Of a DNA stretch of 44,320 nucleotides, positions 36,084 to 43,943 are shown one piece after another. Source of the DNA: Kalymmatonema hyalinum WJT4-NPBG1 (GTDB lineage: Bacteria; Cyanobacteriota; Cyanobacteriia; Cyanobacteriales; Nostocaceae); the NCBI GenBank assembly GCA_019359075.1, contig JAHHIB010000074.1:1-44320 (forward strand). Direction: 5' to 3'. The notes under the pieces are model-generated. The model was not told where the DNA came from and did not search any database. It saw only the letters and a list, made by a program, of their open reading frames with translations. Position numbers and translations under genes: made by a program. Positions within the stretch are counted from its first letter, which is position 1, and each line of letters opens with the position of its first letter.

Positions 36084-37064
36084 ATGGGTTTGGGAATCCT
36101 CAGGGATGGTAAGTGGATATCTGAACGCGAGCAAGAAGACTCACAAGGTAAATTTATCCGTCCTTCAACGACTTTCCGCAACCAAATTACAGCTGATGGT
36201 TCTAGCGGGTTTAAAGCTGAAGTGGGGCGCTATCACTTATACATTTCTTGGGCGTGTCCTTGGGCAAACCGCACTGCAATTCTGCGCCAGTTGAAAGGGC
36301 TGCAAGATGTCATCGGTATGTCAGTGGTAGCGGCAGAAATTCATGAAAACAGTTGGGAATTTTCTGATGAACCAGGATCTATTCCCGATACAGTCAACTC
36401 AGCTCAGTATCTCTGGCAAGTTTATCTCAAAGCTGACCCCAACTACAGTGGACGGGTGACAGTTCCGGTTTTGTGGGATACACAAAAAAATACAATTGTC
36501 AATAATGAATCCCGCGAAATCATCCGGATGTTGGATACAGAGTTTAACGCCTTCGCCAAACAAGATGTAAACTTTTATCCAAAACATTTGCAAAAAGTTA
36601 TTGACGAGACAATTGATGCAATTTATCAACCGATAAATAACGGTGTGTATCGGGCAGGATTTGCTACGACTCAATCGGCTTATGATGAAGCGGTAACGGA
36701 ACTATTTGATGCTCTTGACCACTGGGAGAAAGTGTTAGGAAAGCAACGCTATCTTTGTGGCGAACAAATCACTGAAGCGGACTGGTGTATGTTTACGACC
36801 CTGTTTCGCTTTGATGCTGTTTACTATGTGCATTTCAAGTGCAACTTACGCCGAATCGTAGATTATCCCAATCTGTGGAACTATCTCAAAGACCTTTATC
36901 AACATCGGGGAGTCAAAGAAACTTGCAATCTTGACCACATCAAACGGCATTATTACAGAAGCCACCCCAAGGTTAACCCAACTCGCATTGTGCCGAAAGG
37001 TCCGATCATTGATTTTGATGCACCGCATAACCGGGATCAACTGCGTGCTGCTTTGGAAGTTTGA
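36084..37064 (+). CDS. Glutathionyl-hydroquinone reductase (Xi-class GST)
   Basis: A 326-residue cytosolic enzyme that reduces glutathionyl-(hydro)quinones back to hydroquinone with a second glutathione. The active-site Cys is in SWACPWANRTAILRQ (about 55-69), followed by the thioredoxin-fold NNESREIIRML gamma-glutamyl site. The helical domain has CGEQITEADWCMFTTLFRFD and the Xi-class tail HYYRSHPKVNPTRIVP. Length fits the YqjG/EcmB group. The start at 36084 was taken because AAGGAG lies 7 bases upstream; an ATG at 36066 would sit before that site. It likely protects against quinone stress. Confidence 0.95.
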   Translation: MGLGILRDGKWISEREQEDSQGKFIRPSTTFRNQITADGSSGFKAEVGRYHLYISWACPWANRTAILRQLKGLQDVIGMSVVAAEIHENSWEFSDEPGSIPDTVNSAQYLWQVYLKADPNYSGRVTVPVLWDTQKNTIVNNESREIIRMLDTEFNAFAKQDVNFYPKHLQKVIDETIDAIYQPINNGVYRAGFATTQSAYDEAVTELFDALDHWEKVLGKQRYLCGEQITEADWCMFTTLFRFDAVYYVHFKCNLRRIVDYPNLWNYLKDLYQHRGVKETCNLDHIKRHYYRSHPKVNPTRIVPKGPIIDFDAPHNRDQLRAALEV

Positions 37065-37107
37065 TCACTAGGTGTTAGTACTGTACTACTCAATTCCTAT
37101 CTATTCC

Positions 37108-37246
37108 GCGCAAAGCGCAGCCCCGAAGGGGCATCGCAACTGAAAATTTTGGGAACAAGTTGAGCATGGTAGCATTTATGGCTTAGGTTCAGTGATCTCA
37201 AAGAGTTTGTGCGATGGCGCAAAGTGCAGCCCCGAAGGGGCATCGC
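37108..37246. repeat. Two copies of a 30-bp palindromic repeat
   Basis: 37108-37137 and 37217-37246 differ at one base. Both hold GCAGCCCCGAAGGGGCATCG, which contains the self-complementary CCCCGAAGGGG. They lie 79 bases apart, in the same orientation, between the hydroquinone reductase gene and the TnpB element. Confidence 0.85.
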
Positions 37247-37355
37247 CTGTTGGAACGATGCTTTCAGAGGAAGCCTTTGCAAGGCGCGATCACATTGCAA
37301 GTTTAATTTGGATCAACTTCAGACCTTACCGAAAATTTGGGTTTAAAGCCCCGTC

Positions 37356-37499
37356 CTAAAGGAGCGGCTTTCTCTTTGTCTTTAGGCTTCTGATGAGTTC
37401 TCTAAGCACATCAGTTTTTGTTCTACCAACGGATAAGCAGTAGTCTTCAAGAATTTGAAGTTCGTATTCTTCTACTCTAAAATCTAATCGTTTTTTCAT
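37356..37499 (-). CDS. Small ribbon-helix-helix (CopG-like) protein divergent from tnpB
   Basis: A 47-residue protein, MKKRLDFRVEEYELQILEDY onwards. The short beta-strand KRLDFRV followed by two helices, EEYELQILEDYCLSV and TKTDVLRELIRSLK, is the minimal RHH DNA-binding fold, which works as a dimer on palindromes. The start at 37499 was taken over a longer frame to 37586, because the extra residues would run into tnpB. The gap to the tnpB ATG (37534) is 34 bases and contains a perfect palindrome. It is probably a repressor of itself and tnpB (inference). Confidence 0.72.
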   Translation of the reverse strand: MKKRLDFRVEEYELQILEDYCLSVGRTKTDVLRELIRSLKTKRKPLL

Positions 37500-37532
37500 A
37501 TTATTGTACAGCTTTATTGTGTACAATAATAT
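37498..37532. promoter_or_regulatory. Palindromic operator candidate between copG-like gene and tnpB
   Basis: ATATTATTGTACA (37498-37510) and TGTACAATAATAT (37520-37532) are perfect 13-base arms around a 9-base spacer. The palindrome fills the divergent gap, includes the first two bases of the copG-like start codon and ends one base before the tnpB ATG. TACAAT within each arm resembles a -10 box facing its own gene; if used, both mRNAs would be nearly leaderless. No Shine-Dalgarno fits in the space. Confidence 0.8.
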
Positions 37533-37533
37533 C

Positions 37534-38619
37534 ATGAAAACACTGAAGTTTAAGTTGTACTCACACAAGCGCAATAGATACCTCAAGCAGTCAATTAACG
37601 CTTCTGGGGTAATTTATAACCATTGCATTGCCCTTCACAAACGGTACTACCGAATGTGGGGTAAACACTTGAGTTGTACGAAACTTCAATCTCATATTGC
37701 CAAGTTGCGGAAACATAACCCATTTTGGCAGTTGGTAGGTTCTCAAGCAGTCCAGGATATCTGTCAACGCATTGAGAAAGCATACCAATTGTTTTTTAAG
37801 CACAATAAGAAGGGGGTTCGTCCACCAGGGTTCAAAAAAGTTAAGAAGTATAAATCATTCACCTTAAAGCAAGCAGGGTACAAGTTTTTAGGTGGTAATA
37901 GGGTCAAGATTGGGAATCGGGTTTATCAATTTTGGAAATCTAGGGAGATAGAAGGAAAAGTCAAAACACTAACCATCAAGCGCACACCATTAGGTGAATT
38001 GTTTATGGTTGTTGTAGTTGACGACACACCTGAACCAGAAATCAAATTCACGACTAGTAGAATAGCGGGCTTTGACTTTGGCTTGCGGGTATTTCTCACT
38101 TGCTCGGATGGCTCCAGCATTGAATCTCCTCAATTCCTCAAGCAGTCTCTCAACAGTATCAAGAAAGCGAGTAGACAGCACTCAAAAAAGTTAAAAGGTT
38201 CATCCAATCGGGAGCGAGCCAGAAAGAATCTGGTACGCAAGCATGAGGATGTTTCCAACCGAAGACGTGATTGGTTTTGGAAGTTAGCCCACGACCTAAC
38301 CAATAAGTTTGATGTGCTGTGCTTTGAAACACTCAATCTCAAAGGAATGCAGCGTCTTTGGGGACGCAAGATATCAGACTTGGCTTTGGGAGAGTTTTTG
38401 CAAATTCTGGAGTGGATTGCCAAGAAAAAAGGGAAGCAAGTCGTATTTATAGATCAATGGTATCCGTCTAGTAAGACTTGTTCTAGTTGTGGATACGTTC
38501 TAGAAAGTCTCGATTTGTCCGTTAGGGAGTGGCGTTGTCCGTCCTGTCAGTCAGTGAACGGGAGGGACGAGAACGCAGCCAAGAATATTTGTGCAGTTGG
38601 GGCATCAACTGTTAGGTGA
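37534..38619 (+). CDS. tnpB: TnpB RNA-guided endonuclease
   Basis: A 361-residue TnpB, the ancestor-type of Cas12 nucleases, which cuts DNA guided by an RNA made from the element's right end. Order: N-terminal helical/WED region, then RuvC motif I with D181 (GFDFGLRVFL), motif II with E265 (LCFETLNLKGM), zinc ribbon C316-C319/C335-C338, and motif III with D345 (GRDENAAKNI). All three acidic catalytic residues and all four cysteines are present, so it may be active. The ATG at 37534 begins MKTLKFKLYSHKRN; an upstream start at 37504 would overlap the palindrome and was rejected. The stop lies about 50 bases before the right-end hairpin. Confidence 0.93.
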   Translation: MKTLKFKLYSHKRNRYLKQSINASGVIYNHCIALHKRYYRMWGKHLSCTKLQSHIAKLRKHNPFWQLVGSQAVQDICQRIEKAYQLFFKHNKKGVRPPGFKKVKKYKSFTLKQAGYKFLGGNRVKIGNRVYQFWKSREIEGKVKTLTIKRTPLGELFMVVVVDDTPEPEIKFTTSRIAGFDFGLRVFLTCSDGSSIESPQFLKQSLNSIKKASRQHSKKLKGSSNRERARKNLVRKHEDVSNRRRDWFWKLAHDLTNKFDVLCFETLNLKGMQRLWGRKISDLALGEFLQILEWIAKKKGKQVVFIDQWYPSSKTCSSCGYVLESLDLSVREWRCPSCQSVNGRDENAAKNICAVGASTVR

Positions 38620-38700
38620 GACGATGTAAGACGGGCAACGCCTGCAATTGTTGTTTGAGCCTAGAATCCCCATACCTTTAGGTTGGGGAGTATGTCAACA
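38560..38700 (+). ncRNA. Predicted omega-RNA (reRNA) region of the TnpB element
   Basis: In characterised TnpB elements the guide RNA covers the 3' end of tnpB and the right end, with the guide read from flanking DNA. Here the matching part is the last tnpB codons plus 38620-38695, ending in the hairpin at 38668-38688. The guide would then be transcribed from about 38696 onward. The position is inferred from the family; no transcript evidence exists in the sequence. Confidence 0.5.
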
Positions 38701-39510
38701 ACATTTCTGCGATGACTAAAGCAACTGAATACTCCTCTTGAGAGAGGTGCAATTTTCTTAACCTGTCACGGATGCGGGGTTGGCATCTGTTGAGGGCTGG
38801 CTATCGCTGCATTTCAGTAGCTATGTAGCCCTTTAGGCTGGTTATGGGCTTTTTGTACGGGGATAGGCGTACTTCAAAAACAAGCCCCTCACAGGCAATC
38901 CTGGAAGGGGTGATGACGAGGCGAGAGGGTGGAAAGGGCGATGGGGGATTGGAGGGCGTGGGCGCGATGGGCAAAGCCCAGTGCCGTAAGTCCTGCGGAC
39001 GTGCCCTCTCGGCGCGTAAGCTCCTCGCTCCGCGTGCCTCGCGGAGCGTCTGGGCTACTGAGAAGGCAATCGCACTGGGAGAACTGCATTAGTCAGTTTT
39101 GTTTGCAACTAGTAATCATCGTCTGTCAGAAAGATGCAATTACACCCTCGCCCCTTGACACAGGAAAGAGGGTTTTATTTTGGCAATTGGCGAAATATCC
39201 CGTTGCTTGCCGTAGGCGATCGCTGTAAAGCGGGCGCTTTGCGTGATCGCCCACTTTCGGCTTCGCTTATCGCACTCCCACGGGAACTCCCCTTCACAAT
39301 CGCCCAAATCCTCATAAAATCCTTAGAATTAACGAGAATAATAACCTTAAAATCCGCCTATTTTGGGGTACTCCCAAATCTCAACCGTTTTTAGCTCGAA
39401 TGAGCATTTTATTTGTCGTTGCCCTTTCACTTATAATAAATTTTTACAACGCAACAGAAATCTCCTGGGTGCAATACCGTAAGTACAAACATCTGCCTTG
39501 GGAGAATAAA
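38620..39510. other. Non-coding region: TnpB right end, inverted repeat arm, GC-rich repeats
   Basis: After the TnpB right-end hairpin comes the left arm of a 44-bp inverted repeat pair (38732-38775). A GC-rich palindromic island (about 38900-39070, GTCCTGCGGACGTG, CGCGTGCCTCGCGGAGCG) follows. Then there is ordinary intergenic DNA with HIP1-like GGCGATCGC (39217) and the leader of the zinc-ribbon protein gene. Frames of 82-99 codons across the island look like repeat shadows. Confidence 0.6.
38732..38775 (+). repeat. Left copy of a 44-bp inverted repeat pair
   Basis: Matches the reverse complement of 40755-40798 at 40 of 44 bases, including CTCCTCTTGA at one end and TTAACCTGTCACGGATGC at the other. 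It starts 37 bases beyond the TnpB right end. Confidence 0.88.
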
Positions 39511-40701
39511 ATGAATTCTGACAATTTGAATAATCAAAAGCTTATAGTATGTAACCATTGTGGCTATGATACAAATCCTGCTACGGCTAAACGCTGTGTG
39601 AAGTGCGCTAAACCCCTGAATGTAACTGTGCTAAAAAACAGCAACAAGGTTGCCAAAGCTGAGCCGAAAACTTTGGCAGATTGGCTGTTGACACCTTGGA
39701 TGATTCGGCTTCTTTCTGGTCTGGTATTTCTGTTCGTGAGTTGGTTAATCTACTGTGCGTTCGTAACTGTTAGCAGTGTGAACAAGTCCTCAGATATCGG
39801 AGTTGACAATTCCAGTGACAGCAGTCAGAAAATTGCCCCTGAGATCAAATTCTACAATTCCATGAAAGAGGTGCGGAACGTGCCATCTGGTCTGTTCAAC
39901 TACGGTGGTGCTCACACCTTTGCACCTCTGACTGCATATCGCATGAACGATGCTATCAGCCGAGCTCACCCAGAATTTCGCCTGCGCTACACTGAGCCCT
40001 TTAACAGCCAGCCTGGTTCTGGTACGGGTATCAAAATGCTGATCAACGGTGAATTGAGCCTTGCTCAGAGTGCTCGCCCCCTTGAAGAAAATGACCACCA
40101 AAAAGCTAAAGCCCTCGGTTTTTCCTTAGAACAGGTGCCAATAGCCATTGACGGAGTGACCTTCTACACCCATCCAAACCTAACTATCCCTGGGCTTTCT
40201 ATAGACCAACTCCAGGCAATCTTTAGAGGCAAAGTGACGAACTGGCAGCAGGTGGGAGGACCAAACCTGCCGATTGTACCTGTCGCTTTGAACCCCAAAA
40301 TTACCAGCGTGCTCAAGTTACTGCTAGGCGGTGAGGGCAATGATATCGGTTCTAATGTGCAGATCGTTCGCGATTACACTACAGCTATTCGTAAGGTTAC
40401 CGCGACACCAGGCGCAATTGCTTACGGTTCGGCTCCAATCTTTGCTAACCAGAAGTCAATCCGTCCCATTGCGTTGGCTAAAGCCAACACGAAACAGTAT
40501 GTGCAACCTTATACAGAGAATAGGCAGGTCAATGCAAAAGCGTTTCTAGATGGCACTTACCCAATGACTCGCCGCCTGTTTATAGTCCTCCGCCGCGATC
40601 GCTCAGTCGATGAAAAGGCTGCAATTGCCTATACCAGTATGTTGCTCTCTAGAGAAGGTCAGAAAATTGTTGAGCAGGCTGGGTTCGTTCCCATCCGTTA
40701 A
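39511..40701 (+). CDS. Zinc-ribbon, membrane-anchored PstS-like substrate-binding protein
   Basis: A 396-residue protein. An N-terminal cytosolic zinc ribbon (C14, C17, C29, C32 in CNHCG and CVKCA) is followed by one membrane segment (about 63-87), a linker rich in Ser/Asp, and a large periplasmic type II binding domain (about 115-396) of the phosphate-binding PstS group. GSGTGIKML and SLAQSARPL mark the ligand loops; GKVTNWQQVGG and PGAIAYGSAP are family motifs. No transporter genes are adjacent, so it may signal rather than import. The start at 39511 has GGGAG upstream; a longer frame from 39400 adds an unrelated hydrophobic stretch. Confidence 0.85.
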   Translation: MNSDNLNNQKLIVCNHCGYDTNPATAKRCVKCAKPLNVTVLKNSNKVAKAEPKTLADWLLTPWMIRLLSGLVFLFVSWLIYCAFVTVSSVNKSSDIGVDNSSDSSQKIAPEIKFYNSMKEVRNVPSGLFNYGGAHTFAPLTAYRMNDAISRAHPEFRLRYTEPFNSQPGSGTGIKMLINGELSLAQSARPLEENDHQKAKALGFSLEQVPIAIDGVTFYTHPNLTIPGLSIDQLQAIFRGKVTNWQQVGGPNLPIVPVALNPKITSVLKLLLGGEGNDIGSNVQIVRDYTTAIRKVTATPGAIAYGSAPIFANQKSIRPIALAKANTKQYVQPYTENRQVNAKAFLDGTYPMTRRLFIVLRRDRSVDEKAAIAYTSMLLSREGQKIVEQAGFVPIR

Positions 40702-40754
40702 AGTCAAGGATCAAGATTATAGCGGTTCTCATGTGGATGAAGTACGGGTTTGTA

Positions 40755-40798
40755 GCATCCGTGACAGGTTAATAAAATTGCACATTTGTCAAGAGGAG
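40755..40798 (-). repeat. Right copy of a 44-bp inverted repeat pair
   Basis: Reverse-complement partner of 38732-38775 (40 of 44 bases). It lies 53 bases after the stop of the zinc-ribbon/PstS-like gene. The intervening 1979 bases hold that gene alone. Confidence 0.88.
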
Positions 40799-40993
40799 GC
40801 AGGAAAAGGGGACGAATCCAGCTTGGGGACAAGCTTTCAGAGAGATTTAACCACACCTAAGTCTTGATTTTCTTTCTTGTGCGAAGTACTTATGCGATAA
40901 CAGCGTTGTAACTATAGCAGTCCTAATGATAAGCCCTACGGGCTGCCGTAGGCTACGTGAGATTCTCTGTTTATCTTTGACAAAAATTAGCTC

Positions 40994-41422
40994 TTACCAA
41001 TAATCCAAAAACTGCTCAGGTACTAACCTTAATTCTCCTGATTTGAAATGGTTAATATCTACCCACAAAGCTGTTTTCTGCCGCTCACCTTCAGAAAAAT
41101 CTAACTTGTCAAGTTGATAAAATTTGGGGTCAACAAAGTCACTTTCAAAAAGTTGAATAATTTCGTGACCTGACTGACCGTTGAAAGTAAATATGTTTTC
41201 CAAACAGCCTAAGTAGCGAATATTTGTTAATTCTGCTTGGATTTCTTCTTGGAATTCGCGTTTTAGAGCTTCTAAACTTGTTTCGCTAAAGTCCACTCCA
41301 CCGCCCATTGCGCGGTAAAAAGTGAGCTGCTTCACTGGATCGTAGCCTTCAGAAACGAAGATTCGATTACCATCTCGAATCAGCCCCAATGCTAGGACAC
41401 GAATTTCCCCTGGTTTATGCAT
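40994..41422 (-). CDS. NUDIX hydrolase
   Basis: A 142-residue single-domain NUDIX enzyme that cleaves a nucleoside diphosphate linked to another moiety. The Nudix box is present at about residues 50-72: GGVDFSE, then ALKREFQEEIQAEL, with the REFQEE metal-binding core. VLALGLIRDGNRIFVSEG begins the beta-grasp strands. The substrate cannot be told. It starts 8 bases after the stop of the DUF3531 gene on the same strand, so the two form an operon. Confidence 0.93.
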   Translation of the reverse strand: MHKPGEIRVLALGLIRDGNRIFVSEGYDPVKQLTFYRAMGGGVDFSETSLEALKREFQEEIQAELTNIRYLGCLENIFTFNGQSGHEIIQLFESDFVDPKFYQLDKLDFSEGERQKTALWVDINHFKSGELRLVPEQFLDYW

Positions 41423-41430
41423 TTGTGTTG

Positions 41431-41886
41431 CTAGTTATCGTAAATAAAGGCAGAACGACCATTTTCACTATCCTCGACGGACCAGTCTTCATTTTCGCCG
41501 CCGATGTACAATTGCTCAATATTGACGTATTCCTGGCTGAGCTGCTTGAGAGCGTTGATGAGAATATCGAGGGCGATCGCGTCAGAAGTTCCCAAGTCAA
41601 ACCAGCAACGCGCCCATGTCCCCTCATACTCAAACTGACCCATATTGTGCATCAGCGCCAGCAAACTTTTGTCATACCCTTCGGGGTCGTAATCCATATA
41701 GCTGAGGTCTAATCCAGTTTCCTGTACCTGGAGATTTTCGGCATTAAATGCACCCAACTTGCCCAGGTAAAACCAGGAATTGAAAACCTCTTCTACATAC
41801 TTTTTTTCTTGTTCAGAAGGAATTGTGCTGAACTCCAACCAAATCCACAAATCAAAAGGATTAATCTCGCGAAACTGTATTTGCAT
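41431..41886 (-). CDS. DUF3531 family protein
   Basis: A 151-residue acidic soluble protein from cyanobacteria and plastids, of unknown function. The text MQIQFREINPFDLWIWLEF at the start, WFYLGKLGAFNAENLQVQ, DYDPEGYDKSLLALMHNMG and RCWFDLGTSDAIALDILIN is family-typical. The start at 41886 was chosen to match that N-terminus; an in-frame ATG at 41904 adds six residues. It is the first gene of a pair with the NUDIX hydrolase, 8 bases apart. Confidence 0.85.
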   Translation of the reverse strand: MQIQFREINPFDLWIWLEFSTIPSEQEKKYVEEVFNSWFYLGKLGAFNAENLQVQETGLDLSYMDYDPEGYDKSLLALMHNMGQFEYEGTWARCWFDLGTSDAIALDILINALKQLSQEYVNIEQLYIGGENEDWSVEDSENGRSAFIYDN

Positions 41887-41940
41887 TTCTTCTAGATATC
41901 TCATCTAAATTACTGTTTCAAAGCTAATTGTAGAAAACTA

Positions 41941-41967
41941 GGGGAAGCAGGGGAAGCAGGGGAAGTG
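41941..41967. repeat. Three 9-bp tandem repeats GGGGAAGCA
   Basis: GGGGAAGCA twice plus GGGGAAGTG, between the DUF3531 start and the stop of the TPR gene. A minor purine-rich tandem array. Confidence 0.8.
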
Positions 41968-42016
41968 AAATTAATCTCTTTTTCTGCCTCATCCCCCTCA
42001 TCTTTCCAAATTGCGC

Positions 42017-42970
42017 CTACTTAGCAGGACTACTCAAGCTTTCCGCCGCCCTCCGCCGTTCGCGCTCAATTTGTTTTGTCAAATCGCTTGGGAGTTGAGA
42101 CTTCTTACTTAGGGCTTTGTCAAAATTACCAACTGCTTCTTGCATCAGTTGCGAGTTTTTCTCTTTTCTCGCTTGTTCCCGAAGGATTTGAGCTTTAAGA
42201 TAATACGACTCTGGGTTATCGGGTGTCACCTTTAAAGCACGATTGGCATACTCTAGCGCCTGAGAGTACTGTTTTAAATCCCGGTAGGCAAGGGCAATAC
42301 CCCGATCAGCTAAATACTGAGGAGCAGCATTTTTTTCTAGCCTTTGAATTGCCTGTTCTGGGTTAGAGAAAGGCAAATTGACGGCAAGCATTAAATCCAT
42401 GTATCCCTTGAGTAAATTTAGCTCTGGATCGTTAGCAGAAACTGCTTCGGCTTTGTCCAGATGGTCATAGACTTGCTGCAGCCTACTTAAAGCTTGCGGC
42501 GCACCTTTGACTGTACCCTCACGCTGTAAAATCGCCGCTCCCTCTAAAAACAGACCAACTGCAGCATACAAATTTCCGCGCAAGGGGTCGCTGGGAATTA
42601 AATTTTGTGCCGTTTCTAAAGTTTTCTTGGTGTAAGTGTCTAGTGTAGCCAAATCCTTATTTGTATATGCTAGGCATGCCTTCATAGCATAAGCTAAAGG
42701 TTCAGGTTTCTCTGTAGATATAGCGGATTGCAGGTAACGATCGCCAGTTTGATAGTCTCCCTGTTGGAAAATGGCTTTGAATGCTGCCTCTGTTTTGTCG
42801 CCAATGTTACGTGGTTCTTTAGTCCGAAAGGGGTCTGCTGCCCAAGACGGGTTTGCCCAAACATTGAGTGCCAAGGTAGCTGCAAAAGCTACCGTGACTA
42901 GGCGGTAAAGTTTTGTAGGCACAATACTTTGCACAACTGGGAACCGTACAGTCATTTTTGGCTTCAGCAT
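42017..42970 (-). CDS. Exported TPR-repeat protein (Sll0314-like)
   Basis: A 317-residue protein with an N-terminal signal (LVTVAFAATLALNVWANPSWAA, cleavage near residue 45). A helical repeat domain follows, with recognisable TPR units such as AAPQYLADRGIALAYRDL, KQYSQALEYANRALKVTPDN and PESYYLKAQILREQA (about 220-275). The C-terminus is basic (ERERRRAAESL). It resembles the Sll0314/Alr1393-type cyanobacterial proteins. Location is periplasm or thylakoid lumen. Partner unknown. An alternative start at M6 (42955) is equally possible. Confidence 0.82.
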   Translation of the reverse strand: MLKPKMTVRFPVVQSIVPTKLYRLVTVAFAATLALNVWANPSWAADPFRTKEPRNIGDKTEAAFKAIFQQGDYQTGDRYLQSAISTEKPEPLAYAMKACLAYTNKDLATLDTYTKKTLETAQNLIPSDPLRGNLYAAVGLFLEGAAILQREGTVKGAPQALSRLQQVYDHLDKAEAVSANDPELNLLKGYMDLMLAVNLPFSNPEQAIQRLEKNAAPQYLADRGIALAYRDLKQYSQALEYANRALKVTPDNPESYYLKAQILREQARKEKNSQLMQEAVGNFDKALSKKSQLPSDLTKQIERERRRAAESLSSPAK

Positions 42971-43271
42971 ATTTACCTTAAAAAATGTTTTATATTTTAC
43001 TTATAATTCTAAATATTATTGCTTTTAACGCGCATCTGTATTCAGCTAGAATTTTCCATATCATTTGACTTTGGTAATTTTTCTAGGTTCCCATGCTTGT
43101 TGTAGCTATTGTTCAACAGTAATTTTGCCACAATAAAGAGAAGCAGGATGTTTCTTGCTGCAAGATAGACGTTGCTGGCGGATCGAATGCGCTAGAAATT
43201 TTTCGGAATTTTGCAGTTGCTTGCAGTGTAGTTAATTAAATAAGTTGCTGACTTTTTGGTAAACTCAACAA
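42971..43271. other. Divergent intergenic region, TPR gene to ABC ATPase gene
   Basis: About 300 AT-rich bases between two divergent starts, presumably carrying both promoters. No convincing repeat, hairpin or box was found, and no Shine-Dalgarno stands before the ATG at 43272. Confidence 0.4.
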
Positions 43272-43943
43272 ATGCTCTATCTCAGAAACCTAATTTATCA
43301 CCCTACGGCTTGCCCGACAGCTATTCTTAAATCAATCAACCTGGAATTAGAATCCAAACAACTGGGTCTGATTACCGGACCAAGCGGTTCTGGCAAAAGT
43401 ACGTTACTCGAAATTTTGTCTGGACTTGCTGAACCGACATCAGGTTCAGTCTTCTGGCGCGAACAAGAACTGATAGCCGAACAGGTGCAACAATTGGCTG
43501 GCTTGGTCTTTCAATTTCCCGAGAGGCATTTTTGCGGCGGTACTATTTTAGAAGAATTGCGCTTGGGACATCCAGAGTTAGGAATAGAGCGAGTCAAGCA
43601 AGCACTAACAGAAGTAGGATTAGAGCATTTATCGCTTAGTACACCACCCCATGCTTTGAGTGGAGGTCAGCAGCGACGTTTAGCTTTAGCAGTGCAGTTG
43701 ATTCGCCAGCCACATCTATTATTATTGGATGAACCCACAGCTGGGTTAGATTGGTCAATGCGTCAGCAACTGGTAACTTTATTGGCGAAACTGAAAAAAG
43801 ATTGGACACTGCTGGTTGTGACACACGACGCAGGAGATTTGTTAGCGATCGCCGACCGTTGTTGGACTCTTAAGCATGGTGAACTAGAATCAGTTGATCC
43901 AATCGCACTAGCACAAGAAAAAGAACCTCAACCAGCAGCGTGA
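43272..43943 (+). CDS. ABC transporter ATP-binding protein (ECF/CbiO-like)
   Basis: A 223-residue ABC ATPase with Walker A GPSGSGKST (about 37-45), the Q-loop LVFQFPERHFCGGTI, the signature ALSGGQQRRLALA, Walker B LLLLDEPTAGLD and the H-loop VVTHD. The Q-loop followed by FPERHF is the pattern of energy-coupling factor (CbiO/EcfA) ATPases that drive cobalt, vitamin or related uptake. No membrane partner gene is next to it inside the window. Substrate unknown. Confidence 0.92.
   Translation: MLYLRNLIYHPTACPTAILKSINLELESKQLGLITGPSGSGKSTLLEILSGLAEPTSGSVFWREQELIAEQVQQLAGLVFQFPERHFCGGTILEELRLGHPELGIERVKQALTEVGLEHLSLSTPPHALSGGQQRRLALAVQLIRQPHLLLLDEPTAGLDWSMRQQLVTLLAKLKKDWTLLVVTHDAGDLLAIADRCWTLKHGELESVDPIALAQEKEPQPAA

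Larger units (their letters stand above)
37345..38695 (+). mobile_element. IS1341-type (IS200/IS605 superfamily, tnpA-less) TnpB element with divergent RHH gene
   Basis: The element contains tnpB and a small opposite-strand CopG-like gene, with no Y1 transposase (tnpA). The left edge is marked by an imperfect hairpin AAAGCCCCGTCCT/AGGAGCGGCTTT (37345-37371), which overlaps the end of the copG frame. The right edge is marked by the hairpin CCCCATACC-TTTA-GGTTGGGG (38668-38688), followed by AGTATGTCAAC. Such subterminal hairpins are typical of this superfamily. Exact ends cannot be fixed without empty-site comparison. It would need a TnpA supplied elsewhere in order to move. Confidence 0.75.

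Noticed and set aside
38844-39228. Frames of 82-99 codons in the GC-rich island after TnpB
   Set aside because: They run through palindromic repeats in several frames at once; composition reflects the repeat, not coding.
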